From the NCBI GenBank assembly GCA_003665825.1, contig QPFY01000007.1, forward strand, positions 434,001-498,000: a stretch of DNA of 64,000 nt, given 5' to 3'. How positions within the stretch are numbered: the first letter of the stretch is position 1; each line of letters starts with the position of its first letter. The notes under the pieces were generated by a model. That model saw only the letters and a list, made by a program, of their open reading frames with translations, was not told the DNA's origin and did not search any database. Made by a program: the position numbers and the translations under genes. Shown here in pieces: positions 11,037 through 22,794 of this stretch. The DNA is from Microbotryum silenes-acaulis (taxonomy: Eukaryota > Basidiomycota > Microbotryomycetes > Microbotryales > Microbotryaceae).

Positions 11037-14000
11037 TTATTTCCTTTCCTCATCAGTCAACGCATTCCTCAACAGTCTAAACGCCTCACTCGACGACGTA
11101 TCGACCCCCAACGTCCTCGCGTCTTGCGCCAAGGCCTCAATATCCATCTGCATCTGTTGTTTGACGCGATCGTCATCAGGGGAAGGGTCGTCCGTCGTTG
11201 AAGAGGTGGTTGTAGAGCCTCGTCCGAATAAGGATAGACCGGCCGAGCGCCCTTTTTTGTACCAGCGTAGGGACTCGTCGGTCTTCTTTTGGGCCGAGAG
11301 TACGGTCGCGTACCTAAGGTCCCCCCCAAGTCAGAGCATGTCAGTCAAAGCAGCACAAGTGCGATCGATTCCCGCTTTCGTTCCTCACCTTTGAGCAATC
11401 TCCTCCACGACCATCGTAGCCCACCTCTTCCTCAGTTCCTCGTCAACGACCTTCGCCGGCCCCGCAACATAATTCCTCAAATCCTTCAATATATTGCCCA
11501 CGAAATAACTCGGTTCCAAAGGACCTCTCTTCGTCGATGCGCGAACTTGGGAAACCGTCGTTCGGACGAGTTTGAGGTGTTCGGAACAGCGCTTGACGAG
11601 TATAGTGATAATTTGCGAAGAGAGGGGGGGTACCAGCGAGGTCGTTTGGGAGAGGGAATCGCGCAGGACTGAGAGGGGGGAGTCGGAGGGATCTTCTTCG
11701 TTTAGGCTTGGGTTGGTGGTGGCAGGTTGTAACAAGTCCTGCGGTAGTCGAGGTGCGATGCTTTGATGGTACAGTTCGAGCACTTTGCGTTCCATCAACG
11801 TCGAGTCGGCGATCAGCACCGTCAATTGACGCAAGGTCGCTTCCTCCGTCGCTTCGTCCGAGGGCGTCCCTGGTCGAGGGCTTGGAGCAGCCGAAAACGA
11901 GGACTACGAGGCGAGAGAAGCCACCATCAGCTTCAGATTGGTCGAAGATTGAGAGAAGCGGAAGCCAAACCTACCCTAGCACGTTCGGTCCCCTCGAACT
12001 GACTTGGACCGGCATTGGGTGTCGCCGAGCCAGTGACGGAGAGGTTCATTGCATTCGAAGGCATGACATACCGAGGCACGACGGTGTTTAACCATGTCCT
12101 GTACCGACTCACGAGCTGTGCACACAGATCAAAGCATCATAATCAGCACTTCTGAAACTCAGCCACTTCACCGAACCGCCCGTACTGACCTGCAGCGTCA
12201 ACTTCCAAAACCTCCCATTCAACTCTTCCAGCCACACCTCCTCAGCCCAACACATCCTCAACGCCCTCCAAATCGCCTCACTCTCACTCATCACGAACAT
12301 ATCCCCCCCACCACTCGCGGAGCCCACATCCAGAGCCCTCTCGACGCTGGTGACGATCTCCTTGAACCTCAATTGGAGATAAACGGGGAGTTGGAAGCGA
12401 CGGAGGAAATCGACGTAGGTTGGACTGGTTCTCAATGCCGAGAGATGAGGTATAGAAGAGCAGTAGCCTTCGATGCGCGAGATGAAGGCCGAGGTGAGGA
12501 CGTAGTTTTGATGAAAGACGCTCGGACGACCGGCGGCGAAAATGACGTTCCCCAATTCGGAAATGAGGCGGTTTCCTACTTCATCCCAAATGACGTTCGA
12601 GAGGATGTCGTATTGGAATCTTCGTCCTGTTGATCGGTCGTTGAGTCCGTCGTCGGTTGAAGAGGTTTTGATCATCAGTCCGCCACCGGCGAGCGGCATC
12701 GGTGTCGGGGCCGCGATCGTCCGCTCGGCGACGTCGAGGATCAGCCCGCACTCTTTCGAGATCGTCGCCAGGATACGATTGTATAGAGTCAACAATGGGT
12801 CCGCCGAAGCAACATCCGTCGTTTCGCTGCTCGTGCCGCCGCTCGGGGACCGTATCGGCTCGTAGACATACGCAGCCGGGATCGCGCGTTGATCGTCCGA
12901 GGGGATTAATTGAACAGCCGGGGCCAATTGGTTCGAAGCACCTGTTGAACCAGTGACATTCTCCAGGCTCGTCGAGAACGAAGGCAGTACAGGCGATTGG
13001 ACCGAGGTCAATACGTTGCGATGGATGATGCGGGTGACCCAAGGCCGAACGACAATCTTGCGGATCGTTTCCTCGGCTTCGGCGATGGCGTCGAGCGAGG
13101 CGTATATCTTCAGCAGCGATGTCAACTCTTCACGCGTGATGCTTGGGGAGGGAGCGTTGGTGGCGGATGGGGAAGCAGCGACGAGTACGGAAGTGAGTAG
13201 GTGCGAGAGGTCGGATTTGAGCGTGTTCGTGATTCGAGTGACTCGCTGGTGGGGATGTCGACACAAAATGTCAGGTTGGGGGCGAGATTTGCGTTTAGAA
13301 AAAGCAGTCCCAGTGACGCCGTTAGCTCACCGGTTCCAAAGATCTGACAAAGGGAAGATCCCCTGCCTTGTTGATGAGGTAGAGCATGTGGTTGTACTCG
13401 CCGGCGATCCTCTCGAGTCGTTTCGCCGGAGAATCGACCAGAGCAGCCCTGTGAAATCAGCCCGGAATCAGCATCACCTCTTCCACTGCACAATGAGCCT
13501 TCTGGAAACGTACCCCTCCCATCCTGTTCGCTCACTATCCACCCCTTCCTCCGCCCCTCTCTCCCCACCTTGCCCAAAGACGGGCAGCCTCAGCCTCATC
13601 TCCACCTTATCGACCCACTCATCCATCTCCAGCAACCTCCTCAACAAGGCCTTGTCCTCCCTCACCTTCTTCCGCTTCTCCAAAACACCGCCCATATCCT
13701 GCTGCATGTTTTGTAAATCCTCTTTGACTTGGGCGACTTCGTTGCGGATCGAGAGGACGGGGCGACGGATGGAGGTGACGGAGGAGGCGACGGAGGCGTG
13801 GCGCAGGCCGAGGGAAAGACCGATGAAGGCCTCGTATTCCGTGTTGATCACTTCGACCAAGGAGCTACGGAGGGTGGCTAGGTAAGTTCGGAGCTGAGGA
13901 GAGACGAACACTCCTCGATCAGCCACAAGGTACAAGCAGCGAGGACGATGGCAGAGCTCACCTCGGACCGCAGTTCATCCAACGCGGTGTGGCGTCTCCC

Positions 14001-14264
14001 CAACAAGAACTCGGACGTATCCCACTCCTCATCCGGTGAGCTCGTCTGGAAAGACTCGTGACCCAATGGGGCATTCGTAGGGAGGTCGACCTGCTCATGC
14101 TGGCCATCGTCATCGTCATCGGCGCCTTCTCCGTTGAGGCCCGTCCTCCTCGATGACAATTGGTGCAAGTCGACGCTCGAGATCAAGGTCGTCAAGGTAG
14201 GCTTATGCTTGGAGAATTGAGGTGAGGTCTCGAGACGAGACGAGGTCGAGAAAGGGTCGTCCAT
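11037..14264 (-). CDS. COG2: Conserved oligomeric Golgi complex subunit 2
   Basis: Lobe A subunit of the COG tether, which acts in retrograde vesicle traffic at the Golgi. The N-terminus (first exon 14264-13962) starts MDDPF and contains the family signature EFLLGRRHTALDELRSE. This splices to LRTYLATLRSSLVEVINTEYEAFIGLS at 13893, the conserved COG2 N-terminal helix region, followed by a coiled coil. An EYNHMLYLINKAGDLPFV segment and the large exon 12109-13266 follow; the latter has the C-terminal COG2 signature VIWDEVGNRLISELGNVIF, FISRIEGYC and LPVYLQLRFKEI. Further exons end at TAA 11037-11039. Seven or more exons. An upstream in-frame ATG at 14429 exists, but MDDPF matches the usual family start. 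The gene upstream (14525-17638) lies on the same strand. Confidence 0.88.
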
Positions 14265-14524
14265 CCTCGACAAAAGAAGCTGCGTCTCCCCAGTCGCGCC
14301 GAAGCAGTACTTCGTCGTCGCGTCGAGTCTCCCTCGAGGCGATGATGTGGAAGGATAACGCGCTGAGGCGAGGTCACGCGCAATCTCGCGCAACACATCC
14401 AGCGTGGAAAATGCCTGCAATGCAGCCAAAAATCAAAAAAGACACTTTCAAGGTAGTAATCCGATACAGACAACAAGCAGAAAGAGAAAAAAAACATGCA
14501 AGTGAAACCCCCAAGACTGTCCCT

Positions 14525-17280
14525 CTACATAGCACCAATAACCTCATCCCCCTCCTCAACCTTACTAGGGAAATACGAAAATACCGCCCCGAACGTCTGT
14601 GCCCTCGGTAAAGGTCTATCCTCGACGAACCTCGCTTCGTTCATCCTCATGGCGTACATGGAGCGGTATTTGTGTTCAAAGGTGGTCATGGAATCAATTT
14701 GCGCGAGGAGGTTGAAGCCTTGGCCCTGTGTGAGAACAAGGTGCTCAGAAATGGGATCTGATGCGGAGGAAGGGGCTCGAATTGACTCACTTTAGACCGT
14801 TCCCTCTTTTCCCTTTCCCTGATCCTTCTCTCGGCCATCTCCTTATGCTTCTCCTCCGTAGCCGGTTCGTATCTGTACACAAACAAAGGATCCCGTCAAG
14901 ACGGGAAATCCGCTAGAGCTTCCCCCTCCTACTCATTCAGGCACTCACCCATTCCCATACCGCGACCGCTTCCCCTTCTCCTCATCCCCCTTCTCCCCCT
15001 TCCCAGCCATCATCGCAGAAGCCTTCTTCCCCGATCCCGGTGGCCCTCCACCAGGCGCATTCTTCGGCGCCAAGAACTGCGCCAACGGGTTCGCCACCGT
15101 ATTCGGTTTCTTCTTCGCTTGAGGATGGAAGACCGAACTCTTGATCTTGTTCATCTTGGAGAGATCGTTCCCACTCGAGCTCGACGAAGAAGGCAGGGGT
15201 CGACCCGAACTCCCCACCCCAGCCGCGGAGGGTGTTCCACCGCCACCACCGTTCCCCGTCGTCGTCGTTGTGGGACCAGGTGTTGAGGCTGTCGCTAAGG
15301 GAGTGGAAGCTTTTGAGGATGTGGAAGTGACGAGTTTCTTGGACGACGGTCCGGGGACGGAAGGTTCGGGGTGCGAACGTTTCTTGGGTGAAGGGTCGGG
15401 TTTATCCTTTTCTTTGCCCTTCGCTTTGTCCTTTTCCTTCTCCTTCTCCTTCTCCTTCTCCTTCCTAGTTTGCTTCCCCATCCCTGGACCCTTGTTCGTC
15501 GTCGTCGCGTTTGAAAGCGGCGTTGAACCTTTAACCTCTTTGGGCGCCTTGTTCCCTTTATCACCCAACTTGAGCTTCAACTTTGGCAGACCTTCCTCCC
15601 CCTCCACCTCCATCTCCATTTGCCCATCCTTCTCCCCCTCCCCATTCACTTCACCCACCTGCTTGACCCCCACTTTAGGTCCGATCACCTGTTCGAATTC
15701 GTCCCCCGAATCATCATTGAAGATATCCTCGACGTTGTCAGTTTTCGTAGGGAGGAAAACCACGCCTGTAATGGGTTCGGGGACGGACGAGTCCGCGGGT
15801 GTGGTGGGTACGGCTACGAGTACGGGCTCGAATGGGCTTGGCTCGATGTGATTTGATTGCGCTTCCGGTTCCGGAGCGGGTATGGTTTCGACGGCCTTGG
15901 TGTTCGTTTTGGCGTTCCCTTTAACCTTGGTTTGGTAAGTTCGTTTAGGCCTGACCGACGAAATCAAGACTTGCTCCTTCCCTCCTGTTGAATCAAGGTC
16001 CATAGCGTTCGAAGAATCCAACGAAACCGACGTCTCGCCTACTACCGATCCAGGAGCGTTACCCCGCCCCACCTCTCGTTGCTCCCCGTCCTCAACTCCC
16101 GAACGGTCCGACTCGACCGGTACATCAACGACCCTCTTGAAACTCAAACCGCCTTGCGCCGTCTTCCTGATCATAGACTGAGCGGGGAGCATCACTTTCA
16201 AATTACTCGGTGGTGGGTTCGTCGTCTTGGGTGGGAGAGGTGAAGGTTCGACTTGGACTTTGGCTTCGACGGCTGATGGGGTTTGAGGTGGGGGTGGTGT
16301 GGGTGGTTCGGGTGGGGGTGGTCGTTCGGTTGTTGGGGAGACGGGGAGGGAGGCAACGATGGGCGGTCGAACGGGGTTGAGTAAACGTTGAAGAGGTCCT
16401 GCCGCTGGGGGAGCCGGGGTAGGGATGGGACCGGGCAAAGGTTCCGGTATTCTAGTGTCCACGATCTTAGGTTGTTCTGGCGTAGGTAAAGGCTCAGGTG
16501 GTGGTGGTGGCGGTGATGTAAGTAAACGGTCCACTGCCCGCGGAGCCTCAACCTCTGGCTCAGTGAGCGATTCGGCCATCTCCTCCACCTCGGTGATCGT
16601 TTTGGTCGCCACTTTCCGAGGTGAGGGCGAAGGCGAGGGGGTTCGAGCTGGGGTACTTTCTCGATCGGACAAAGGGGACGAGTCCGGATCCAAAGCTGTG
16701 AAGGGGGTTTTGAAGCCTTGTTCTGTAACGGTGGGTGTAGGGTATGGAGGGGAAGTGAGTGGGGGTGGAGGAGCAGAGGTAAAAGTCGAGGCGAGGGGGA
16801 GGGGGAGGGACGGTTCGGCCGAAGTTGCGGTTGCGGTTGCGGTTGCCACTTTAGGCGAGGTTGACGTCACGGCTTCGACTGCAGGAGGAAGAGGATATTT
16901 CGATGGGGTCATATCCTCCTCTTGCCCGTGCGTATTCTTGAGTTGCTCCGCAGTATCGACGTCCATCTCGATCGGTTCTTCCACCATCCCCGCCTTCGCC
17001 TTGGGGTGCTTCTCAAAAGCCATCGATCCCAAGACAACATCCCTCGTCGCGACCGAAGACCTCGCCGATCTCCTTGGTGCGATCCTCGTCGAGGTGGGTG
17101 TCTCGACGATGGGAACAGGGACGGGGTCGTGAGCTGGAGCTGATACCGAGTCGGGACGGAAGCTCGACGCCAGGTCTTTATTGCGGGTTGATGAGGATCG
17201 TGTAGGGGACCTAGTCGCAACTTGTTCGGGTGAGACTGGTTCCACACTCGTCAACGTCAAAGTCGACGCCACAGGCTCAT

Positions 17281-17341
<61 letters not shown>

Positions 17342-17638
17342 TTCGACGAGGTCTTGTCCGGGACTCTGCGCCGGCGAACTCAACGGCGATGAGGCTGCAC
17401 TCGACGCATAATCGACCAAAGCGAACACGGTCGAAGGAGTTGGTGCAGCCGCATTATCCTGCTGGTTGGGAGGTCGGGTCGGTGTCGGCGTGGAGCGTTT
17501 TTTGGGGTTGACGAGGGAGGCGATCCTGTTCGATCGAGCGCTTCGTCGGGGTGCCACTGGTGCCACTGTGGGGGGGAAACACCGTAGTCAGTCAGTTGGG
17601 GTGTCGAGTATGGTGAAGGATAGCGCACTGCACTGACT
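14525..17638 (-). CDS. Large Pro/Ser/Glu-rich basic protein, unrecognised; start codon split by an intron
   Basis: Not assigned to a family. The long exon 14942-17565 encodes about 870 residues, mostly low complexity. It has repeated RRSARS/APRRSARSS elements near the N-terminus, a (PE)n tract, proline runs, lysine-rich KEKEKEKEKDKAKGK, and polyglycine. Two further exons add a C-terminal segment that looks conserved: YEPATEEKHKEMAERRIRERE then GFNLLAQIDSM, EHKYRSMYAMRMNEAR, ending at TAG 14525-14527. No ATG exists between 17566 and 17783 on this strand. However, a GTCAGT donor at 17637 and a CCACAG acceptor before 17565 join ...GACCA to TGGCACC, creating ACCATGG, a good Kozak start. The composition suggests a nuclear protein (inference). 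Confidence 0.65.
17275..17341 (-). repeat. In-frame hexanucleotide repeat (Pro-Glu)n
   Basis: About ten units of GGCTCA on the plus strand encode alternating Glu-Pro residues in the large protein on the minus strand. The period of six keeps the frame, so length can vary without breaking the gene. Confidence 0.85.
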
Positions 17639-17851
17639 GGTCCTCGACGGGTCGGTCAGGGGAGAGACGGAGCCAGTGATGAGGAAGAGGGAGAGACAAA
17701 GCTATAGGTAGCTTGACGGAGCACTCTGGACAGAAGAAACGCGGCGCCGAGCTACTGCCGAGCTCGCACCCACGCCTCAACACTCCTCAACACGCTGACC
17801 TCCTCTGACCTCCTCTGACCTCGTTCCTCACCGCCGTTGGCACCAACCACC
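17639..17851. promoter_or_regulatory. Bidirectional promoter region
   Basis: About 210 bp separate the divergent starts of the Pro-rich protein (minus, 17638) and CMC2 (plus, 17852). It contains three near-identical copies of CTGACCTCCT at about 17795-17822, the most obvious repeated motif. Shared control of the two genes is inference. Confidence 0.45.
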
Positions 17852-18286
17852 ATGCACCCGCCTTTGGCAGAACACCAGCACCAAGGCAAGCGCCCAACCC
17901 CCAACGCACTCGACTCCGCATATACTGACTCGGCACCCGACCCCCCACTCCACTCCCTCCCGCAGGCTGCGCCGAGTTCATCGAAGCGATCAAACACTGC
18001 CACGACCAACACTCGATCCTCAAATTCATCGGCTATTGCAACGATCACAAGACCGCCTTGAACCTTTGTCTCCGGAAGGAGGTCCGTCTGGGGTCATCTC
18101 ATGAGATGGGGGATGCCAAGAGGCCCTGGTCCCAACTAACCCTGCTGCCGCTCACCGGGCTCATCGTACGATGTGTATCTGTTGCAGAGGACGGACCGAG
18201 CAATCGAGAATCGACAACAAGCCAAAGCGAAACGACAGCTCATACAAGCCCGATGGGACCAGATCGAACGAGAGTCATCACCCTGA
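17852..18286 (+). CDS. CMC2: Mitochondrial twin CX9C protein, CMC2 family
   Basis: Small intermembrane-space protein needed for cytochrome c oxidase assembly in yeast and animals (family knowledge). Three exons are inferred: 17852-17885, 17966-18081 and 18188-18286, giving 82 aa (the human protein is about 79 aa, from memory). It starts MHPPLAEHQH as in the family. The second exon carries both motifs: CAEFIEAIKHC and CNDHKTALNLC, each exactly CX9C, with KFIGYCND between as in homologues. The basic C-terminus (RQQAKAKRQLIQARW) ends in TGA. The first intron is GC-AG (AAG/GCAAGC...CGCAG) and the second uses GTCCGT. No single open frame covers this gene. It is convergent with PPM1. Confidence 0.88.
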
Positions 18287-18480
18287 CGAACGACCCCAAC
18301 GATCCGACGACGAAAAATCTGTATATCACACCCCCTTTTTCTCGTTCGCATCTGCAAACACCTCGTGTATCCATCAACATATACCACCCTACAGCATCTC
18401 CTGCTTGTGCCGACTGCAGAACCCGAAAAGACAGTTCCTGCCTTTCGCGAGCTACTCCTCTCTACAAAGCACCCCGAGCC

Positions 18481-19929
18481 TCAGAACCCGACGACCCCTT
18501 CGTCTCCCCTCACATTCCCAATCGTGATCGCATAATGCCCCAACACGAGGTTTAGCTCCTCCACCTCGTCAATCTGCTCCAACTTGTTGACCCTGCACCG
18601 CACGATCCCACTCCTCAGCTTCGTCTGCAAACCCGAAATTTTCGATCCCAATCTCTCCCCCCGACTGACCGTTGTATCTCTTCCTGCGGAATGACCTCTT
18701 TCCGAATCTGCTCAATTGTCCGACTCTCGGCTTGCGCAAAACCGTTCTCTGTCAATCGGGTGTTGAGCGATTCTAATGTTGGTGTAGACGATGCAGCGCG
18801 CAGGACGAGGTTCCTTGTCTAGTTGAAAAGAGACGACTCCCAGAAAGAAGATCAGATCTCTCGATCCAGTCGAGGGACGTTCGGGGTCGAAAACCCTGCC
18901 CCGTCTACGAAAAGGAACCTCTCGAGTGGCCCAAACTGACCGCTAGATTCCTAATCATCACCTTGCCAAATGCACCCTCAAAGTTGAACGGATCATAACT
19001 GATGCACGAACCACCCGCTTGCCTGAACGTACTCGAGAACCAACGCAGTAGATCCGTCGTCGTTTCGGCGGGCAGGTAGACGAGCACACATTCCGCCAGG
19101 AGGAGCGTAGGGAGAGTTGGATCGAGCAGCGGTTCAGAGCGGGTTGGGAACGGGTCGGACGAAAGAAGGTAAGGTCCCAAGCTTGTGGTGAGGTTGCGTA
19201 GGTCTCCCGGTATGAGCTTGTACGCTTTGGACGAGAGCGCTAGACCACCTTTCTCTAAGAGACGAATGGGGCGGAGTCATTAGCCTCCCCCCACATCCGA
19301 TACAACTGCCGACCCGACTGACCAATCTTGAGACTGCCCCCCAATCCATCCTTGAGCTCCTTTTTGGTAGCCACGATCTTCGCCTTCGCACTGGTCGCTT
19401 CCTCGAAATCGACCTCGACCCAATTGACCACCTCCTCCCAACCTTCCTGAGTCCTGCTCCCCTCCGTTGCCGCTGAAATCCACTTGTCCCTCATCCTCCA
19501 ATACCTCGTATCCGTTCCGGCACCCATACTCAACACCTGTCGCTTTCCCCGTCTGCCCAACTTGCTCCGCGCGACTTGCTCCCCCCCACTTCCACTTTTT
19601 CCACTTCTTCCCCTTCCACTTCCTTCCCGACCCTCCCCCTCCGTACCACCACCACCACCACCAAACAAAAACCTCTCCACCACCCTATCGACCCCCCAAG
19701 TCCTAGCATGCGTACCTAAATGAATCAACACCGGTCTCCTCCACCCACTAGGCCCTGCGCGTCGGATAGAGGGGGGTAGGAAATAGGTCGTGTAAGGGTC
19801 GGAGAGGTAGGAGAGCTTAGAAGCGGAGTGGCGCGAGAGGAGCGCGTCAAGGTCCGTCGATTGGACGGGCTCGTTAGGATTCGTGGTGCGAGATGAGAGC
19901 GTGCTCGAATGGGAAGGGGTGGGGCGCAT
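18481..19929 (-). CDS. PPM1: Leucine carboxyl methyltransferase (PP2A C-subunit)
   Basis: SAM-dependent enzyme that methylates the C-terminal Leu of the PP2A catalytic subunit. Four exons (19929-19323, 19254-18941, 18818-18696, 18654-18481) give 405 aa in phase. Family features: VQSTDLDALLSRHSASK and DPYTTYF at the N-terminus, the SAM site VLSMGAGTDTRYWRM, GGLALSSKAYKLIPGDLR, LLAECVLVYL, SYDPF with FGKVMIRNL, and the C-terminal KLEQIDEVEELNLVLGHY. A Gly/Ser-rich insert of about 35 residues precedes the SAM site. The last intron is only 41 nt (GTCATT...GGGAG). Other splice options there break the frame, and this one restores the conserved C-terminus. The start at 19929 fits the family start just before the VQSTD block. 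Confidence 0.88.
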
Positions 19930-20260
19930 GGTGGAGTTCTTCGGGAGGGGAGCGAAGAATGGAGGTGGGGAGAGGACGAGAGGGGAACGAGCGCGCTCTG
20001 GGCCAAGTGGGGGCTCGTAGGGGGGGCTCTCATAACGATCAAATCCAACGAGGCAGTGTCTAAATAAAGTATTCGCCACTCTGTTCAAGCAAATGAACCC
20101 CTTCCTCTCCAAATAACATGGCCAGGTTCGTCCATTGGGTCTCGGAATGCTCCCCGCTCGAGAGCTCGGGGAAACTTCGTCTCCAATTTTGCTCATAGAA
20201 TACAACAACTCCATACATCCCCCACACAACCCCCACACACCATCCCTCTTGTACTTTCAC
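19930..20260. other. Promoter-sized gap, no gene seen
   Basis: About 330 bp between the PPM1 start and the 3' end of the asparagine synthetase-like gene on the same strand. Nothing recognisable except likely promoter and terminator sequence. Confidence 0.4.
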
Positions 20261-22794
20261 TCACCCCTCCACCGTATCCTCTCCCTTGTCCCTCCCACTC
20301 CCCAGCTCCATCTTAGCCGTCCTCGCCCCAAAATGAATCGCCCTCTTCTTCAAACCGGCCGCGTCCCCCAAACCCAACTTGCCCGCAACCAATCTCAACA
20401 ACCTCTTATCCCCTTTCCCCTCTCCCAATCTCGGATCACACTTGATCCAAATAGGTAGCTTCGTACAGAGGTCGATCACGTGTGCAGCAAGGAAAGGGTA
20501 CCGAGCTTCTTTGCCATGATGGGAGATGATCCGATCGTCACGACCTAGGTTACGAATCGGTAGGCGATCGAGATCCATTTGCATTTCTTGAATCAGGCGA
20601 GACCAGGACCCATCGGAGGGGTCCGACGTAGGCAACGGTCTTCCACCTGTGGCGGTATAGAAGGCTTTTCGGTGACGGGCGTAGCCGCCGAGAAGTTCGT
20701 CCGCGCCTAGACCCGAGAGGAGCACTCGGGCTGAGGAGTGGTACGGTTGGGGTGGAGTTGGAGTCGTCGTTGAGCTGGGGTTGGGATCGGAGGAGGCGAG
20801 GTGGCCTTGACCTCGGGCGGCAAAGTAGAAGGCGAGCGAGATACTCAGATCCATGATGGTGCAGTGGGGTCTGCAGAAAAAGGTGAAGGGAGTCAGCCTC
20901 GACGTGGGTTGGAATTAATGGTAGGAGCGCACCTCATCAGCTCCATCACAGCGGACCGATGCTCCATCATTTCTTGATAAGGGACGTCGACCTCTGTAAA
21001 TACGCACAATCTGTCAGTTCGAGTCGCAAGGTGGTACCTGCTCCGAGTAATAAGACTCGCCAACGAGGTTCCACCTCCTCTTCGGTCTCAATCTCCTCAA
21101 TTCCCTCCAACTCGCTATCCCCGTCAACCGATCCGGCACATCATAAATCGACACCTCCTTATTCCCCAAATCAACCCCCCCTTCTTCCACTTTCAATTCC
21201 TCCCCATCTTTACGTCGATCCTTGTTCTTCTTCTTCCCACTCCCCTGCCGCTCCTTCAACTTAGCAATCGACTGAATCGTCCTCGGGTTCTCAAAAGCGA
21301 CATTGATCAAATCGATCCCCTCCTCCTCATCCAAAACCCGATCGACCAAACAAGCCAAAGTCGTACAATCCAAACCACCCGAAAACAGAACGGCGATACG
21401 GGCTTGTGGGGAAGGTGAGGAAGGGTCGGGATGGGGTCGTAGATTGAGGATTCGTTGACGGATCGAGAGTTCGAGAGCGGCTTCGAGGGCGAGAATCGCG
21501 CTTTGGAGCTCAAGCTGGACCGGTTGGGTTTCGTGTGAGGAGGGGTCGAAAACTTGGTCGGGGGTTGGGACGATCGTGAGGAGACGGTCGTAAGGGTAGA
21601 ACTGGGCAAGTACGTTTCAGGCAGGGTCGGTCGACGTCAGATTGGAGAGGGGTCGGACAAAGAAACCTACCGAAGAGTCTTTTGGAGCTTGAGCGTCCGA
21701 CCTAAACGACCGAGGGGTAGGCACAAAGGTCTGCACGCATAGGAGAGGTCAACGATCAGTTTGACCTCCCCATGAGGAATTAACATCGCCGCTCACAGGA
21801 ACACCGCTTTGCAACACTTCATTCAAGTCGAAAGAGAACAAGGCATCGCACGCCACTTCCTCCCACTCGCCAAAATCAGAATTGGGTCCGGCCAACGGTG
21901 CGCATGAAGCCAAGATCAAGCGAGGCATGGACGGCGTAGGACGATGCAACAAGAGCGACCGTCTTCCAAGATGATCTCGTCCGAACCAGAGCGTGTTTTG
22001 TGCTTTATCGAAGTAGAAGAAAGCGTAAGGTCCTTCTATGCCTTGAAGGACGGCGGGGAGCGCTCGAGGTCCTGCTTGTTGAATCTCGTGAAAGAGTCTT
22101 GAGCCGTCATTGTCGTGCGGACCGACCTGTAGGGCAGACGGTGACGAATAATATGAGCCAATTGGCCGTCCTCATACTGAGCAGTTCCTAGGCTCAAGCT
22201 CGGGTACCCACCGTCAGTCCATCAAAAACTTCACCGTTCCAGAGCAAGACATCTCCCCTGTCGGCTTCAACGAAGGGTTGCGGGGTAACAACGTCTCCTC
22301 TCATATGCAACACCGATGTATGGAACCTCATGTCGATGTTCAACCTTTCCTTGATGGCTTCCAGCTTGACATGATGAGCTCCCGACGCATCCGGCCCTGA
22401 GTCGTCGAGATGTGAACAAACGTCGCATGGTGTTGCATCGGGACAGTAAGTGCACGTACATACCTCTCGTGATCTATCGGTAAGCTTTTGACTCACCTCG
22501 TGGCTGGACAGCTCCACTGACAGCTCTCCACCATGCTGCACTGTCGTCTTCCACCTCGGACTCGACCTCGTCTCGAGAGTCTAGCGACGGTACTGAAACC
22601 GATGTTGCGTTCTCGTCACGCACAGCATGTCCATTCTTAACTTGGTTATCAGAATCGTGTTCGATCAAGGGTGCAGTCGGTGTACTGCAAGATCGATGCA
22701 GGACGAGCTCAGCTTGCGAAGCCCCACTGAGCGCCCATCGAGTTTCAGCGTTCTTTACTGACCTGTAGCTCAAAACGAACGCTATCCCACACAT
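20261..22794 (-). CDS. ASNSD1: Asparagine synthetase domain-containing protein (ASNSD1 type)
   Basis: Class II glutamine amidotransferase plus asparagine-synthase domain. ATG at 22794 gives MCGIAFVLSY, placing the Ntn nucleophile Cys at position 2; an upstream in-frame ATG is therefore rejected. Exons carry GDVLLWNGEVFDGL, YAFFYFDKAQNTLWFGRDHLGRRSL, the PP-loop IAVLFSGGLDCTTLA, DVPYQEMMEHRSAVMELM, LSGLGADELLGGYARHR and GKEARYPFLAAHVIDLC. The C-terminus LKKRAIHFGARTAKME is typical of the ASNSD1 branch rather than true asparagine synthetase. About seven exons, ending at TGA 20261-20263. The physiological reaction of this branch is not settled, so Asn synthesis should not be assumed. Confidence 0.87.

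Noticed and set aside
11289..13885. Plus-strand frames of up to 310 codons
   Set aside because: Antisense to COG2, whose minus-strand exons carry clear family signatures.
15141..17132. 236- and 235-codon plus-strand frames
   Set aside because: They lie antisense to the large Pro/Ser-rich protein and translate to low-complexity Ser/Phe/Val/Gly runs that mirror its repeats.
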